Assembly (NCBI GenBank): GCA_958299035.1
Contig: CATQJL010000112.1
Span: forward strand, 49,124,941 to 49,188,940
DNA length: 64,000 bases
Direction: 5' to 3'
Source of the DNA: Cylicocyclus nassatus
Lineage: Eukaryota > Nematoda > Chromadorea > Rhabditida > Strongylidae
A model generated the notes under the pieces. The model was given only the letters and a program-made list of their open reading frames with translations, was not told the origin of the DNA and did no database searches. Below, piece after piece: positions 43,787 to 55,800 of this stretch. How positions within the stretch are numbered: position 1 is the first letter of the stretch; every line of letters starts with the position of its first letter. Position numbers and translations under genes: made by a program.

Positions 43787-44072
43787 CAATCCTGAATGTA
43801 AGCCCCAGAGAAGGGGCATTTGCGTTGGTCCGGTCTTCTAACGTTGTCTTTGAATGGAGATAAGGGGCCTGAAATTCCCCGGCAGGGCGGAGTCTGATAT
43901 CAGACTCCGCCCACCAGGGACTGCCTCCCGACACGTATTGACATGGTAGTGAGCAGAAGCTGCACACTGCACACTTGCTCAATATCTTCAAACAAGTTAG
44001 AGAATTTTTCTTACCAGCTGCAAACGTAGTTGTGTGAAAGAATGCAAAAAGGCACGCTATCCACAAAGTCAT
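43725..44072 (-). CDS. Signal-peptide ORF at left palindrome edge
   Basis: An open frame of 115 codons starting MTLWIACLFAFFHTTTFAAG, a typical signal peptide, then KKNSLTCLKILS. The first ~32 codons lie within the palindrome arm and recur at 62,179 on the plus strand. The remainder runs into unique spacer and palindrome 1 sequence, so the C-terminus is probably an artefact of rearrangement. No family is recognised. Confidence 0.3.
   Translation of the reverse strand: MTLWIACLFAFFHTTTFAAGKKNSLTCLKILSKCAVCSFCSLPCQYVSGGSPWWAESDIRLRPAGEFQAPYLHSKTTLEDRTNANAPSLGLTFRIDIGSIEVCELEVCRNLRTKI
43885..43912. repeat. 28-bp perfect palindrome between the two large palindromes
   Basis: The half-site GGGCGGAGTCTGAT is followed directly by its exact reverse complement. 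It lies in the ~190-bp spacer separating palindrome 1 from palindrome 2. Confidence 0.95.
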
Positions 44073-44273
44073 TTTTCTCTTGAAGGCTCCCACTGCAAGG
44101 GTTCATAGAACAAATAATACTCAAATTTTGGAGTCACTCAGATTCTTCTCATCCTGCAAAACGAATACAACTTACATGATCCATAAATACTTGAAATATT
44201 GAGCATCAACATGCTTATCATGGAACTGAACAGGTTCAGCAACTAAAGGGTGAATATTCGGGTTTCACTTTGT

Positions 44274-44738
44274 CTTACCCATAATTTTTTACCGTTTTTA
44301 CTATAACCGTCGTCTCTTCGTATTTTCTCTTCAACTGGTGTGGCTTGAGTAATTACTCGACAGGGAAGAAAGCTCTAAAAGATGGCTGTGAAGAATCCGC
44401 CCGAATCGTATTTCACCGGAAGTTTCGAGCTAAAGTCTGATAGCAGTCGAAAACGAACTTTTCTTCAGAAAATCTCATCTTTACCCCAAAGTGTCTTAAA
44501 AATCCCCTAATTCCCTATATTTACCCTATATGCTTGACAAAGCCAACATTCTATTGTACTATTTCCGTATTTTTTCCATGGCTAGAAATAAAGAATAAAT
44601 GAATGGAAAGTGGATAACTCCTTCCCTCGACATCCTGAGCTCCACCCACGCACGTAATTATATAGCATATACATACAGAAGTACGACTTTAATTCTTGAG
44701 AAATCCCAATGTTTAGGGTAAAAACGGCAAAAATTGTG
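44274..44738 (-). mobile_element. MITE family D, copy in left arm
   Basis: Inverse of 61,515-61,978, and related to 20,911-21,384 (shared CATTTATTCTTTATTTCTAG-type core and ATAATTTTTTACCGTTTTTA end). Confidence 0.75.
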
Positions 44739-46384
44739 GGAACCCTAATAGATACGTATTTTGAAAAATGCTTTCAATAGTCGTTTGGAAAGTTCTTCGA
44801 TTTCCGTCTTTAACTTCGAACAACCACAACCTTTTCCAAATCCTATTCCCGTCTCTGGCAACACTGCTGTAACGCTGTTACGCTTTTTTGTGAAACGATA
44901 TTAACGGAAAAACAAATCTGGAGGCGTTTTGACTAGCTCTTTTTTTTGGGCCCTATGATTTTTGAATAGGCTCGAAGGAATTAGAAAAAAGGCGGTTGAC
45001 AGAGGAAGGTTTGAAGAGTTCGAGGAATAAATAGGAACCTCGTTGCGCAACAACTCCTCTTTTGATAATCATTTTTCTTACGTGTGGTTTGGCGGCATCA
45101 TAAAGAGGATGACACTTCTTATAGTTGTATATGCAAGCCAGCTCAGTTTTCAGATTCCAATAGAGCTTTGAAAAGTTGTCATACTACCCTCCTCCAACCG
45201 CTAAGTTACATGTTAGCAATATTATAGTGTAGAAGGCAGGTACATTGACATCACCCTTTTGAAGTGCCTGACTGTTCATAGCCAAGCTTTTGATGCTTGT
45301 ATTCTTAACTGTATTCCTAATCAGCATGCTCACTTACCCCTCCCCTCCCCCGTGCCAACTACCAGTCTACCAGTCGGTAGCTTATTTGCAAAAAAAAAAG
45401 ATATAATCGATAAATGTGATCGATAATTTTTGAAAGTAATATTTTATTGTGAACACACCCTTAGGGTCGCATGCATTAGCATCCCTGCTGGTGAGCGGAT
45501 TGCAGCTTAGAAAGAAAGCTTCATATCCTAGATTCCAGATATCTCGATTTCACGATGTATACTATCCACAAGTATATTCCTACCTTCCTTCACTATGTAT
45601 GTATTGAACAGGAGCCAGAAGCTGTGCAAGCCGCATTTTCCAAAAGTTGTACGATCCCCTGATGATCCCGGAAGGTGATTGAGTGGGAAGTTCTAACATT
45701 CTTGGATGTCAGTTTTCTTATAGACTATTGAAAAGCCTATAAGTTACTTTCAAGCGCAGCTCTTATAGTTCATTCATGACAGAATAATTCTACTCTAAAC
45801 TCCAGCCCACATCGTATCCCATACCGTTCGCTAAAGCGCTGATTGGTCCGCACGCACGCAAGAGGTACGGTATGGCCTGAATTTTGGATTCGAATTGCTC
45901 ACCTTCAGAAAAGCATTGTCGACGGTAAAAATTTCTGAATCTGTAAGTCTCTTGAGAGGTGTCGAAAGCTTGCGATCAGAGAACGTGCACATTTATGATA
46001 ACAAGGAAAAAAATAAATCTCCGCCGAACAGCCACATAAACAAACAATAGTTTTTTCTCACTGGTGTACTGATTGACAGTCCATAAGTTTTCCCAAAATG
46101 AATGGACTGGTTTGTTTGGTGTAAAAAAAGCAACGAAAACATTTGAGTTCATATCAAACTAAAATGAATTTTAAAATGTGAAAATCCGAATTCTTGGCAC
46201 GTTTTTGAAGAAAAACTGAATCTTACAAAAAAGACTTTCTTCAAATATAACTTGATCGAATGTTATGGACAGTTCTATTTTACTGCCTTCAAGGAGAATG
46301 AAATTGGAAAGAAAAACTGAAGATTTGACTCGTAAACAATTTTTTTCTACCAAAGCAGTTTCGTCGCATTTGTGATTTGATTAT

Positions 46385-46803
46385 ATTGTTGTCCGAAAAT
46401 TAATGCAGGTTTTGCATACTCTTACTTCAAAGCGTCGTAACTCCTTTGAAATTGCATTTTTTAAGATGAGGTAAAAACTACTTTGATCAGCAACTCTTGC
46501 TATCTACTTCATGTTCACTTATACGTGTAGTTCCAACAAGCAAATTACTGAAAGCCAGAAAGTAAAAAGAGATTTCTTTAACAAGGTCACATTTGGTAAA
46601 TTCTAAACTCCTACCGAATATGAATGTTCAGCGAGAAACTTGATTTTGAACAAACGAAGTTCATCGTAGAAGGAATACATATAAGAGAGAGCATGAAGAG
46701 GGCTTTCTTATAGTATGCGAAAGTGGTCAGAAGGTGCACATATACAGAAGAACGAACCTTTTGAAATTGCATTTGCAGAAACCTGCATTCCGGACAACCT
46801 AAT
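46385..46803 (-). mobile_element. Mariner-type MITE in left arm
   Basis: Ends TTGTCCGAAAATTAATGCAG and, at the other side, the inverse of TTAGGTTGTCCGGAATGCAG. Its counterpart is at 59,459-59,875. The third unit copy lacks it. Confidence 0.75.
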
Positions 46804-49800
46804 AAGTCGAATCAAAACCCATGCTTCATAAATATGACTGACATTAGCCTCAGATAATGCCATAATAAAATTAGTCTACCAGTAACTCTTGTGATAGAGG
46901 ATTTTATCACATGCTTTATAAATCAGGTGTTTGTATTGAGGTTCCAACTTTGATTTTTGAGAGTCGTTGCTGTTCTAAATAGTTTTTCTCTCGAAAATAG
47001 CCAGAACAGCAGACTTTCGGTTATTCCGCTTACGCCTTCGAGGCATCCTATCTTAGCTCTTGCATCGTTAATAAATCATAACCACTGAGCCATGAGCCCT
47101 TATTGGCTAGCCTGGTTTTTTCAAGAGCTATTTCCTTATTCAGCTGTTCGCTAATTAACGGTGAAGAATGGTCTTGAGGGGACCGAAAATTCTATTCCTC
47201 TGCTGTTAAACTCATCAGAGAAAAGGAACAGATTGTATTTACATGCCTTCATTCGTTTGCTTTACGTTTGTGGGGTACTGAATATGCCGTTGTAAAATTG
47301 TGCGATAATACACGCAGTAGCACAACAAAACCAAGTGTTGAGAAATATGAAGATATCATGTCATGAAGCGCCCTCAAAGCACATTTGAAAAATGGAGGAC
47401 CATGTACAATTTTGGAATGTGCTTTTGGATACTCGCGCCATTATAGCTTACGCGTGATTGCACACATTGCCGTTAGCTAAATAAATTCATACTTGACCAT
47501 TTGAGCCTTTTTCGAAGTATTCGACAGTTTATTTTTAGGTTTTCGTACTGCTGGAAACCAGAAAGTCGAGGAATGGGTTTTACTGCTACGAGTAGAGGTT
47601 TTTTTTTCAATAGTAGCTCTCGTTGAAAAAGTTTCACTCTATGAAGCGAACTGCTGGATTACACGCTTTAGACTATACACGCGACAACATGTGCGCGTAA
47701 ATATGCGATGCAGCACATTCTTCTAGATTAAGTTAGTTACATGCTGGGAGATTGATTGCAGATTGGGAGATGCAAACATGCTCGATTTCTTAGTTTTCAC
47801 TTGCAGTATCTTATTACATGAGAGTTTGGGTTTCGGGTTTGAATCACTCCCTAGAACAATGTGGCATTTGGCTAGACTGCTCGTTTTCGTATTGTTTTCG
47901 AAATCACTCCATTATTCTGTGTACGTTCTCTGAGCTCTTTGATGAATGAAAGTTCCACGTTTTATCCATTTTTCAAATAAAAGCGTGGTTGCTGTTGGAG
48001 TAGACTGAACGGCGCTTTGTTCGTAACCATTAGCTTCGTTTCGTAAATTACGCAAAAAACCAGGAAAGCCAAAAGCAATTGTTGTCAAGAAAAGTGCAAG
48101 TGAACTTTTCTTAAGCTGCAAGTGGACTTTTTTTGAAAAGCAAGTGTAGTTGTCTGCTCCTTCAAAGCCAGAGCCGTAACTTAATCGCCTAATGCGTCTC
48201 GATAGGATCTGACATTGTCCGGGGCACTTTGAATTTCCTCCTTAGAGTGTCGGCTTCGATTCGAGAGGGAACCGTGTAAAAAACCAGATGCTCTTTTTCC
48301 CCTTAATGAAATTCGAAATGTGGTTTTTCACAGTACTTGAGTTTCTCTCTTCATGTGCTGGACAGAAAGGTGTTTTATGAAGAAGAAATTCACTGGCAAC
48401 ACCTGTGTGATATGTGTTTGCGTCGATTCAGTTACAGTTGTTGCACCTCACAGGGGTAGAAAAAATTTCATGTTTTTTTTTGAATTGACATCTGCAGCAG
48501 CTGTAAATCCAACAGAAGTTTAGTCTATAAACCTGTAAAAATGGGGGATTGAAAATCTCCGATGTATCTGGTGGATTTTCACAATACAAGGCACAGCTAT
48601 GGTGTAGTATCTGGATTGTTAAAGCAATGAATCAATTTTGATAAACCACCGTATATCTCTCGATCCGTAATCAACATGGGCTAACCTTAAAAGAAAGCTC
48701 GAAAAGCCAAATCACTGCTCGCCGTCTCTTTTTCTACATCTCTGAAACTCGCACGCCTTCGCAGCTTATCAAACTTTGTGTGATATGCACAATTGCACAG
48801 TAATTCACAGTTGTGCTAAATAAAAAATTGCTGAATAGAAGCTTGTGGAGTTAATCTGCGTGTACAGTTGGTCGTGCTAGCGTCGTGCTAGCGCCATGTC
48901 GAAGCAGAAGTGCATTGATTGTAGAGCCCCACCACGCAGCGCTAGTGCAACTTGCGCAGGAAATTCTGGAAATAGTGTTAGGGGCATAATGTTGTAGTTG
49001 TACCACAAAGTTTTTTGAAGCAACTAGGGCAGGAAAGGTTTGAAGATGTTGGGAAAATAAAATCATGGCACAGTCCGATGTTTGAAAGTGTAGAAAATTC
49101 GAATCAAACAAAATTTGGAATTAATTCTCATTTAGGAAAATGTAGAAGAATTTTCATGAAAAGAAATTATGGAGATCTGATTCTGCGATTGTTCTGTGAT
49201 TGCAAAAAAACCGCTTGACTGTCGATAAGAGAAGGCGAAGGCGCACGGCGTTCAGCTTTGCTAAGTGTGTCGTAAGGATATTGCTTTTTCACTCTCGATA
49301 TTATTGCGCAGTGCAGGCTTTTCATTCATTAAGAAATGGTAGAATCTAGTGTCATGATGTGCTGAAAATGAAAAGCCCGCGTTTCGCACAGAGAACCGCC
49401 TATATAAATCGTACTTTTGTTATTCAGATATGCAGGTATACTGCGTGCACGAGCGCTCTTTGTGCTCCACCGACCAAATATTTCGCGATCGCGTAAGAAA
49501 TTGATGACTTGACGCGAAAAAACTTTCGACATTGCGTCGAGCTCTTACGGGTCACGTGTATTAATTCGGGTAAATTCTGATGTCAGGAGGGGGACTGTAG
49601 TGGACTGTCACGAGCATAGATTCATGGTGTGATGTGTTAGGTTTGTTTATCCGCAGTAAAGGAGGATCGGCCGGGATAGAAAACGCACACGGGAATCTAG
49701 AATCTTTCGCAGAGAGGATGCCGATGCAGTTGTCTAAGGAATGCATACGCATTTCTTCTATTTCAGGATTCACGAGCTACGAAAAAGAAGGTGTGGCGTT

Positions 49801-50183
49801 TGGCACTCTGTCGCAGTTTTCCATCTTAAGGGCAGAGGCTTTTCCGCTGCAAGATTTCCTTAAATGCAGAATTTTAGGCGGAATTTGCAATAAATAGCAA
49901 TGGAGATGAAACGTTGCTACAGAATAACTCGAGAAGGAAATTTTCAATTAATTCCGAAGCGCATGTTATCATGATGTAGCCCACGGTGATCATCGTCGTT
50001 ATGGCGACTATCAAACCATAAAAAGTCCAAAAACCTGTTCAAATTTGCATCTATTCCTCTTGGAAAGGTTTCATCCACGCGAAAATACCGATTCACACAA
50101 AAAAGCATTCAGAATGAGTAGTTGTTTTCAATTTATTCGTGAAAGCCTGCATAGTGCGGTGAGTTTCAATGTCATAATTCTGC

Positions 50184-50450
50184 AATCCCTAAGTTACATT
50201 TGCAAAGTGGAGTGTTGGGTGCGGCCGCCTCGCTTTGGGCTCGCGCCACCTTGGAGCGCATGAGTTGGCATGGCGTGACAACAGGAGCAACGAAGAAACG
50301 TTGTTCTTGTTGCCACGTTTGAACATGTTGTGCCGCCACGTTGTTTTTTGCGCCACATCACGTCTGAACGATGCCCCAGCAACGTGGCGCGAGCGCAAAG
50401 CGAGGCGGCTGCACTACACCACTCCACTTTGCAAATGTAACTTAGGGATT
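50184..50450. mobile_element. MITE with ~65-bp TIRs in the palindrome loop
   Basis: Starts AATCCCTAAGTTACATTTGC and ends with the exact inverse; the arms continue through GCAAAGTGGAGTG and GCCGCCTCGCTTTG. It interrupts repeat A after ATAATTCTGC. It is GC-rich inside, with no coding content and no clear TSD. Confidence 0.85.
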
Positions 50451-50459
50451 GACGTCGAG

Positions 50460-50870
50460 GGTACACTTCGGGCCCCGGCGGGTGTCGTAGGCTACTTTTC
50501 GTCATCGATTGATATCGATTTTATCGATTTTTATCGATTTCTTGCAGAGTTCACCTACGGGGCTGGGAGTTTGCACAGGGGGTAATCGAGCATGGGGATT
50601 CCGAATACAATATTAGTTTTCGGTATTATCGATTACTTTTATTGATTTTATCGATTTTTTGCAAAGTTTGAACTACGGGGCTGGGAGTTTGCAAAGGGAG
50701 TCGAGCATGCTGATTACGAATACAATATTAGTTTTTGGTATTATCGATTACTTATATCGATTTTATCGATTTTTTTTGCAAAGTTTGAACTACGGGGCTG
50801 GGAGTTTGCACAGGGGGATGGGTAATCGAGCATGCTGATTACGAGTTTGATATTAGTTTGGCGCTATTCG
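50460..50870 (+). repeat. Tandem array of ~120-bp TATCGAT-rich units
   Basis: About three units, each with ATCGATTTTATCGATTTTT, GCAAAGTTTGAACTACGGGG and GTAATCGAGCATGCTGATTA. Related sequence in the opposite orientation occurs at 37,330-37,580, and dispersed pieces lie in the Helitron at 27.4-27.9 kb, so it is probably expanded Helitron interior. Confidence 0.8.
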
Positions 50871-50951
50871 GCTAAACGGGCCCCAAAATTTTTTTGTCGT
50901 AGAGTTTGCTCAGATTCGTGTATAAGGGTTATCTGGACTAGCACTGGTCAT

Positions 50952-51660
50952 GGTCGATCAAATGCGAATTCAACAGGATAAAATGAAGCTGCATAGGCAA
51001 CTCAAGAGGAGCAGCAAATGCAACTGCAAGCTCAGCAGGAGCAGATAAAAGAGCTAATCACCACCTTAGCCAGTAAGCAGGGAGCCGTCCAAGACACCAG
51101 CAAGAATCAGTACGATTAGCTGAGTAAGGACGTGCAAAGGTTCGTCTCAGACGAAGAGATAGGTAACACCTTTGCGTACTGGTATGGCAGGTACAGACCG
51201 GTTATACGCGACTCCCAGCTTTCGGATCAGAAGAAGCGCGACCTAATCCTAATGAAGCTGGATGAATAAGCATACCGGAAGTATGCTGATGAGGTCTTGC
51301 CTGCGCAACCGAGCGACTTGGACTTCGACACCACCGTCGCGAATCTCCAGCAGCTGTTCGCCTCCAAGAAGACGCTCATCAGGAGACGGTATGAGTGCCT
51401 GAGGATAACCTGCTCTCCGCTTACTCCAGCGTGCGTACCATTTCGCGAGTACGCCAATACCATCAAGCGGATGGACGAGGATGCCCGGCTCAAAGAGCTC
51501 GACTATACTGCGATGAAGACGCTGCAGTTTGTAACAGGTCTTCAAGATCCCACACTTAGGGAAGTTCGCCTTCAGATAATTCGTCGACTGGACGCTCACA
51601 GGGACGAAGCACCGTTGACAATCGAGGACCTAGTCGCGTGGATGAAACCTTTCCAAGAAG
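50952..51660 (+). pseudogene. Ty3/gypsy gag remnant
   Basis: A glutamine-rich coiled segment (QQMQLQAQQEQIKEL) is followed by DVQRFVSDEEIGNTFAYWYG, DLILMKLDE, FDTTVANLQQLFASKKTLI, RRRYECLRITCSPLTP and YTAMKTLQFVTGLQDPTLRE. This is the capsid-type domain of nematode gypsy-group gag proteins. It has stops at 51,117 (TAG) and 51,267 (TAA) and a frame change near 51,000. It is cut at 51,634, where the palindrome arm begins. No nucleocapsid, protease or pol follows. Confidence 0.8.
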
Positions 51661-52183
51661 AATAGATGCCAATTTGAACAGGTTTTTGGACTTTTTATGG
51701 TTTGATAGTCGCCATAACGACGATGATCACCGTGGGCTACATCATGATAACATGCGCTTCGGAATTAATTGAAAATTTCCTTCTCGAGTTATTCTGTAGC
51801 AACGTTTCATCTCCATTGCTATTTATGGCAAATTCCGCCTATTCTGCATTTAAGGAAATCTTGCAGCGGAAAAGCCTCTGCCCTTAAGATGGAAAACTGC
51901 GACAGAGTGCCAAACGCCACACCTTCTTTTTCGTAGCTCGTGAATCCTGAAATAGAAGAAATGCGTATGCATTCCTTAGACAACTGCATCGGCATCCTCT
52001 CTGCGAAAGATTCTAGATTCCCGTGTGCGTTTTCTATCCCGGCCGATCCTCCTTTACTGCGGATAAACAAACCTAACACATCACACCATGAATCTATGCT
52101 CGTGACAGTCCACTACAGTCCCCCTCCTGACATCAGAATTTACCCGAATTAATACACGTGACCCGTAAGAGCTCGACGCAATG

Positions 52184-52967
52184 TTTATTTATTTATTTAT
52201 ATAATACACAAGAGTGTGCCACAAGGAAGAACAAAAAAAAAAAACAAAAAAAAAGAACACAGGGTGGGATTGGATCACTTCGTCCCTTGCTGGATGATTA
52301 AGGTCGCTCTCCATCTCCAAGAAGTGAGTGGAACTCCACCGAAATCCTTTTCCCTTACCCGAACGCAGAGGAATGTAAGCAATCACCAGGGCTTGGCTGA
52401 CCAACTTAACCCCAGACGGACGAATCCGCCGGGGACCCTGGGCGAGCGAGAAGGGGGGATCTCAAGGCAGAGTGCTCACTGGTCTTCGATCTCCTCAAAC
52501 GGCTGTCCAAGCTAGGAGAACTTTCCAAACCCTTGAATAGATTGGTAGACTGTAAAAAGGCTCGTTAACTGCAAAACATCTGTCCAAAACACAAAATTCT
52601 TCAAAAAACTAGCTTACATCCTTCTAAAAAATTGTCTCGACATGCATGGCTCAATCTCCATACTAGGCATATAGATCTGGCAGAATCAATCACGTATCTG
52701 CGTGCCATAAGTCACTAGTGGTGATAAGATGGGGCATCAATCACCAAGCGCGACGACAAACGCAAATCTAACGCACATATCCAGCAAAAGAAGACCACAC
52801 AGTGCGCATGAAAGTAAAATTCATGGATTCCTTCAAATTTGCTCGAATCGTTGGTAAACTGACTTGCTCAAAAGTTCCAAAAATGTAGCAATCGTACAAA
52901 CTGTTTCCACAGTTAGAAATTTGTGCAAGATTAGCGTATGTTCTTGTGAGTAGTTGAAATCTAGTGT
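52184..52967 (-). other. LINE 3'UTR and tail
   Basis: A non-coding region after the RT stop. At the insertion end it carries an A-rich/T-rich stretch and TTTATTTATTTATTTA (minus-strand TAAA repeats), a tail type common in CR1/RTE-like elements. A GC-richer block (about 52,260-52,500) may be a structured 3' recognition region. Confidence 0.7.
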
Positions 52968-54545
52968 TTAGAAGTCAACTATGTTCAAAGTCTGCATAAC
53001 GTCTATGGTGCCTAGCTTTTTGCGAAATTCTAAAGAGTTTTTGCAAGAAGTTATCTCATTCGGGAGCCGACTAAGCCATCTGGCTGTGCGACAAACGAAA
53101 GAGTTGAAGGAATTTGAAAGAGTCCTGTTCCCTAGTTTGCGATATCCCAATGCAAAACCTCCTGTTCGGTTTCCACAAGGCCTGAATACCCAATATTTGC
53201 TTGGTCTCAGTCTAGTTTCCAAGCGGAAAATGCGAAAACAAAAAATCAAATCATTGCAAATTCTTCTGTATTTTAGACTGCGTAGACCCAAAGCGGATAG
53301 TCTCATATTGTAAGTAGGCAAAGACTGAGGATAATCGGATCTAGGATAGCATCTGTAAAAAATTATTCTAGTGAACGCTTTCTGAACCTTCTCTAGCTTT
53401 TCCATATTCTTCTTCAAAAAAGGATTCCATACGGGGGACGCGTACTCCAGAAGTGGTAGAACATAAGTCTTGTACAAACGTACTAGGAGGTCTGCATCAT
53501 TGCTGTGAATATTTCTTAGAATAACAAAGAGGACGGATAGGGCCTTTTTAGTGACTGAATCATACTGTAAAGAAAAACTGAGCTTATCGTCAACAAGAAC
53601 GCCTAAATCTCTAGTGGCACTGCAATGCTCAAGATCTATTCCGTCGCACACGTTTGTGTGAGGTGGACAGTTTCCCAGATGCATGACTTTCGATTTGAGA
53701 GCATTAACTGGAAGACCCCACTCTTTAGACCAAAGTACCATCTTGTTTATTGAAGAAGAAACCGCTTCAAATGCTATGTTCGCCTCTGCTTCTTTGTAAC
53801 AAAAGTAAATTTTTATGTCATCTGCAAAAACCTGAATCTTGACACTGGGATGCGTTTTCAAGAAGGCTGGTAATTCTGCAGTGTAAGTAAGGAAAAGGAG
53901 TGGTGACAGTATACCACCTTGGGGCACTCCGCTGCTGCAAGAAAAACGACTTGAAAAACTGTTCCCAACACGGGTAGTTATCCCTCGATCTTTTAGGTAA
54001 GATGCTAACCAAGCAAGCAACTGACCGCGTACGCCATAGTTTTCGAGTTTCAAAAGTAACTTAGAGTGTGAAACTCTGTCGAATGCTTTAGATAAATCGA
54101 AAAAGACAATGTCCACTGATTCACCTTTATTCATAGCGGTGACCCAGTCATAAAGCGAATCTGAGAGTAGTGCAGTGGTGGATCCACCAGGAAGGAAGCC
54201 GTTTTGAACTGTTGGAAAAATTTTGTTCTTCTCTAGCCATTCATACAAAGTCTCCTTTATAAGTTTTTCCAATATCTTTCCAGCGGGCGCAGTGATGCTG
54301 ATTGGGCGAAAATTGGAAAGAGCATTGCTGTGCCCGTTTTTAGGTATGGCTGTCACAAGAGCTTCTTTCCAGATTTTTGGTACTTCTCCAAATAGTAAAG
54401 AGGCGTTGTAAATGAAGGTCAAAGGGTAAGCTAAAGCATGAGCACATCTACGGAAGATTATTTGTGGAATTCCATCATATGCGAGAGTCGTTGTTACTTT
54501 CAGTTTTCTTAGAATGTCATAAACTTTCGTGGGTTCAATGTACAT
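52968..54545 (-). CDS. LINE ORF2, reverse transcriptase part (525 codons from first ATG)
   Basis: RT motifs in order: AYDGIPQIIFRRC, NFRPISIT, DLSKAFDRVSHSKLL, GVPQGGILSPLLFLTY, the catalytic FADDIKIY and LGVLVDD. They are followed by a CR1/Jockey-type C-terminal region. The same frame is open upstream of the ATG to ~54,720 (DEEGHLLISEKDKAEALANYF), confirming this is the second half of a frameshifted ORF2 and not a separate gene. All visible catalytic residues are intact. Confidence 0.9.
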   Translation of the reverse strand: MYIEPTKVYDILRKLKVTTTLAYDGIPQIIFRRCAHALAYPLTFIYNASLLFGEVPKIWKEALVTAIPKNGHSNALSNFRPISITAPAGKILEKLIKETLYEWLEKNKIFPTVQNGFLPGGSTTALLSDSLYDWVTAMNKGESVDIVFFDLSKAFDRVSHSKLLLKLENYGVRGQLLAWLASYLKDRGITTRVGNSFSSRFSCSSGVPQGGILSPLLFLTYTAELPAFLKTHPSVKIQVFADDIKIYFCYKEAEANIAFEAVSSSINKMVLWSKEWGLPVNALKSKVMHLGNCPPHTNVCDGIDLEHCSATRDLGVLVDDKLSFSLQYDSVTKKALSVLFVILRNIHSNDADLLVRLYKTYVLPLLEYASPVWNPFLKKNMEKLEKVQKAFTRIIFYRCYPRSDYPQSLPTYNMRLSALGLRSLKYRRICNDLIFCFRIFRLETRLRPSKYWVFRPCGNRTGGFALGYRKLGNRTLSNSFNSFVCRTARWLSRLPNEITSCKNSLEFRKKLGTIDVMQTLNIVDF

Positions 54546-54676
54546 ATTTGGACAGGAGGAACTGATTCGTACAGTAGTACGACACAGAAAATCCTCATTT
54601 TCTTGAGTGCACAGAGAGTTCTCACTGAAAAAGCAAGCGAAGTAATTCGCAAGCGCTTCAGCTTTGTCTTTTTCGC

Positions 54677-55690
54677 TTATAAGTAAATGTCCTTCCTCAT
54701 CTCTAAGTTGAAAATCTTTTGTTGCCCTTTTGTTACATTTCTAAGAAATCCGTAAAGCTCTCTAAAGTTATATCTAGAAAGACGTCGTTCCCGATTTTCC
54801 AAGTATTTTTTGATGTGATGGTTAATATCTTTACAGACCTTTCTGTAGTAAACATTATGCAGGGGATCACGCAACTGTGAAAAAAGTCGAGATTTTTGTT
54901 CCAGTAAATTTCGAATGTGAACCGGGTAGTTCTGAGGTTGAGAAGGCGAGAAACGGAATGGGACATGTTCAGCGAAGATTACGTACAGTTTACTGCAGAA
55001 GCGTCTGTAAAGATCTTCAACATTTTCGTAATTTTCAAAAAGACGGAACCAGTTGATTTCTTCGAGAGCTTTATTGATTTCTAAGAAATCTGCTTTCCGG
55101 AAGTCCGGGTACGGAATGAAAGTTTTTCTGCTAACATTGAATTTCGCGTTAAATTGAATTACATTATGATCCGACGTGCCAAAATGCGGGAGGACCTTGA
55201 CTTTTTCGACAACGCTGGGAGAAGAAAATATCAAATCAATAGCTGCCTCCCCTCTGGTTGGTAAGGTCACATGTTGCTGAAGATCACAACCATATAAAAA
55301 TGAGAGCAAGCTGTTGTTGACAGGAGTAGAAGACAAGATATCAAAATTGAAATCTCCCAAAACGATAGTTGTAAGTGGAACAGAACACAGATCTTGGATA
55401 GTATCTGTCAAAAAAGAATCATCATAAACATTGGAAGACGGGGGACGGTACACAACAATAAATCGCAGGGGAGAGAGAGAAGATGAAGACCAGATGTTGA
55501 GGCAGAGAATTTCCCACTTACTATCATTGGGGGCAGGCACCTTTTTCACAGCAAAATCCTCCTTGATCAAACAACATACACCGCCACCCCTACCAAACGC
55601 TCGATCAGTGCGATAAAGAGAATATGGAAGATCTGCAATAATTTCCGAGTCAAGAATCTTGGGGCTGAACCAGGTTTCGGTAATGCACAC
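54677..55690 (-). CDS. LINE ORF2, apurinic-type endonuclease part
   Basis: The coding frame really extends upstream to about 55,790 (HFNSRSLVNKIHILHAFL precedes the first ATG). APE-endonuclease motifs in order: CITETW, GRGGGVCCLIK, VYRPPSS, LGDFNFD and GTSDHN. The enzyme nicks target DNA for target-primed reverse transcription. The frame stops at 54,677, but the neighbouring frame continues without stops into the RT domain. The two are offset by one base near the AAAA run at about 54,722, so one indel separates them. Confidence 0.85.
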   Translation of the reverse strand: MCITETWFSPKILDSEIIADLPYSLYRTDRAFGRGGGVCCLIKEDFAVKKVPAPNDSKWEILCLNIWSSSSLSPLRFIVVYRPPSSNVYDDSFLTDTIQDLCSVPLTTIVLGDFNFDILSSTPVNNSLLSFLYGCDLQQHVTLPTRGEAAIDLIFSSPSVVEKVKVLPHFGTSDHNVIQFNAKFNVSRKTFIPYPDFRKADFLEINKALEEINWFRLFENYENVEDLYRRFCSKLYVIFAEHVPFRFSPSQPQNYPVHIRNLLEQKSRLFSQLRDPLHNVYYRKVCKDINHHIKKYLENRERRLSRYNFRELYGFLRNVTKGQQKIFNLEMRKDIYL

Positions 55691-55800
55691 AACGTCAGGT
55701 ACGTGGGTAACTAAAAAAGCATGTAGAATATGTATTTTGTTAACTAAACTGCGAGAATTGAAATGAAAACATGTAAGAAATGCAGAAACTTCAGGCGGAT

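Larger units (their letters stand above)
43978..50082 (-). repeat. Palindrome 2, left arm (~6.1 kb)
   Basis: Inverse of 51,634-62,275 once the 4.54-kb LINE in the right arm is removed; the two lengths then agree within tens of bases. Mirrored open frames are identical or differ by one or two residues, so arm identity is very high. It contains MITE D (about 44,274-44,738), a TATCGAT-family patch (about 45,320-45,440), and a mariner MITE (46,385-46,803). No convincing host gene. Confidence 0.92.
50083..51633. other. Loop of palindrome 2
   Basis: A 1,551-bp spacer comprising the continuation of repeat A, a MITE (50,184-50,450), a TATCGAT-rich tandem array (about 50,460-50,870) and a gypsy gag remnant (about 50,952-51,633). 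Confidence 0.85.
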
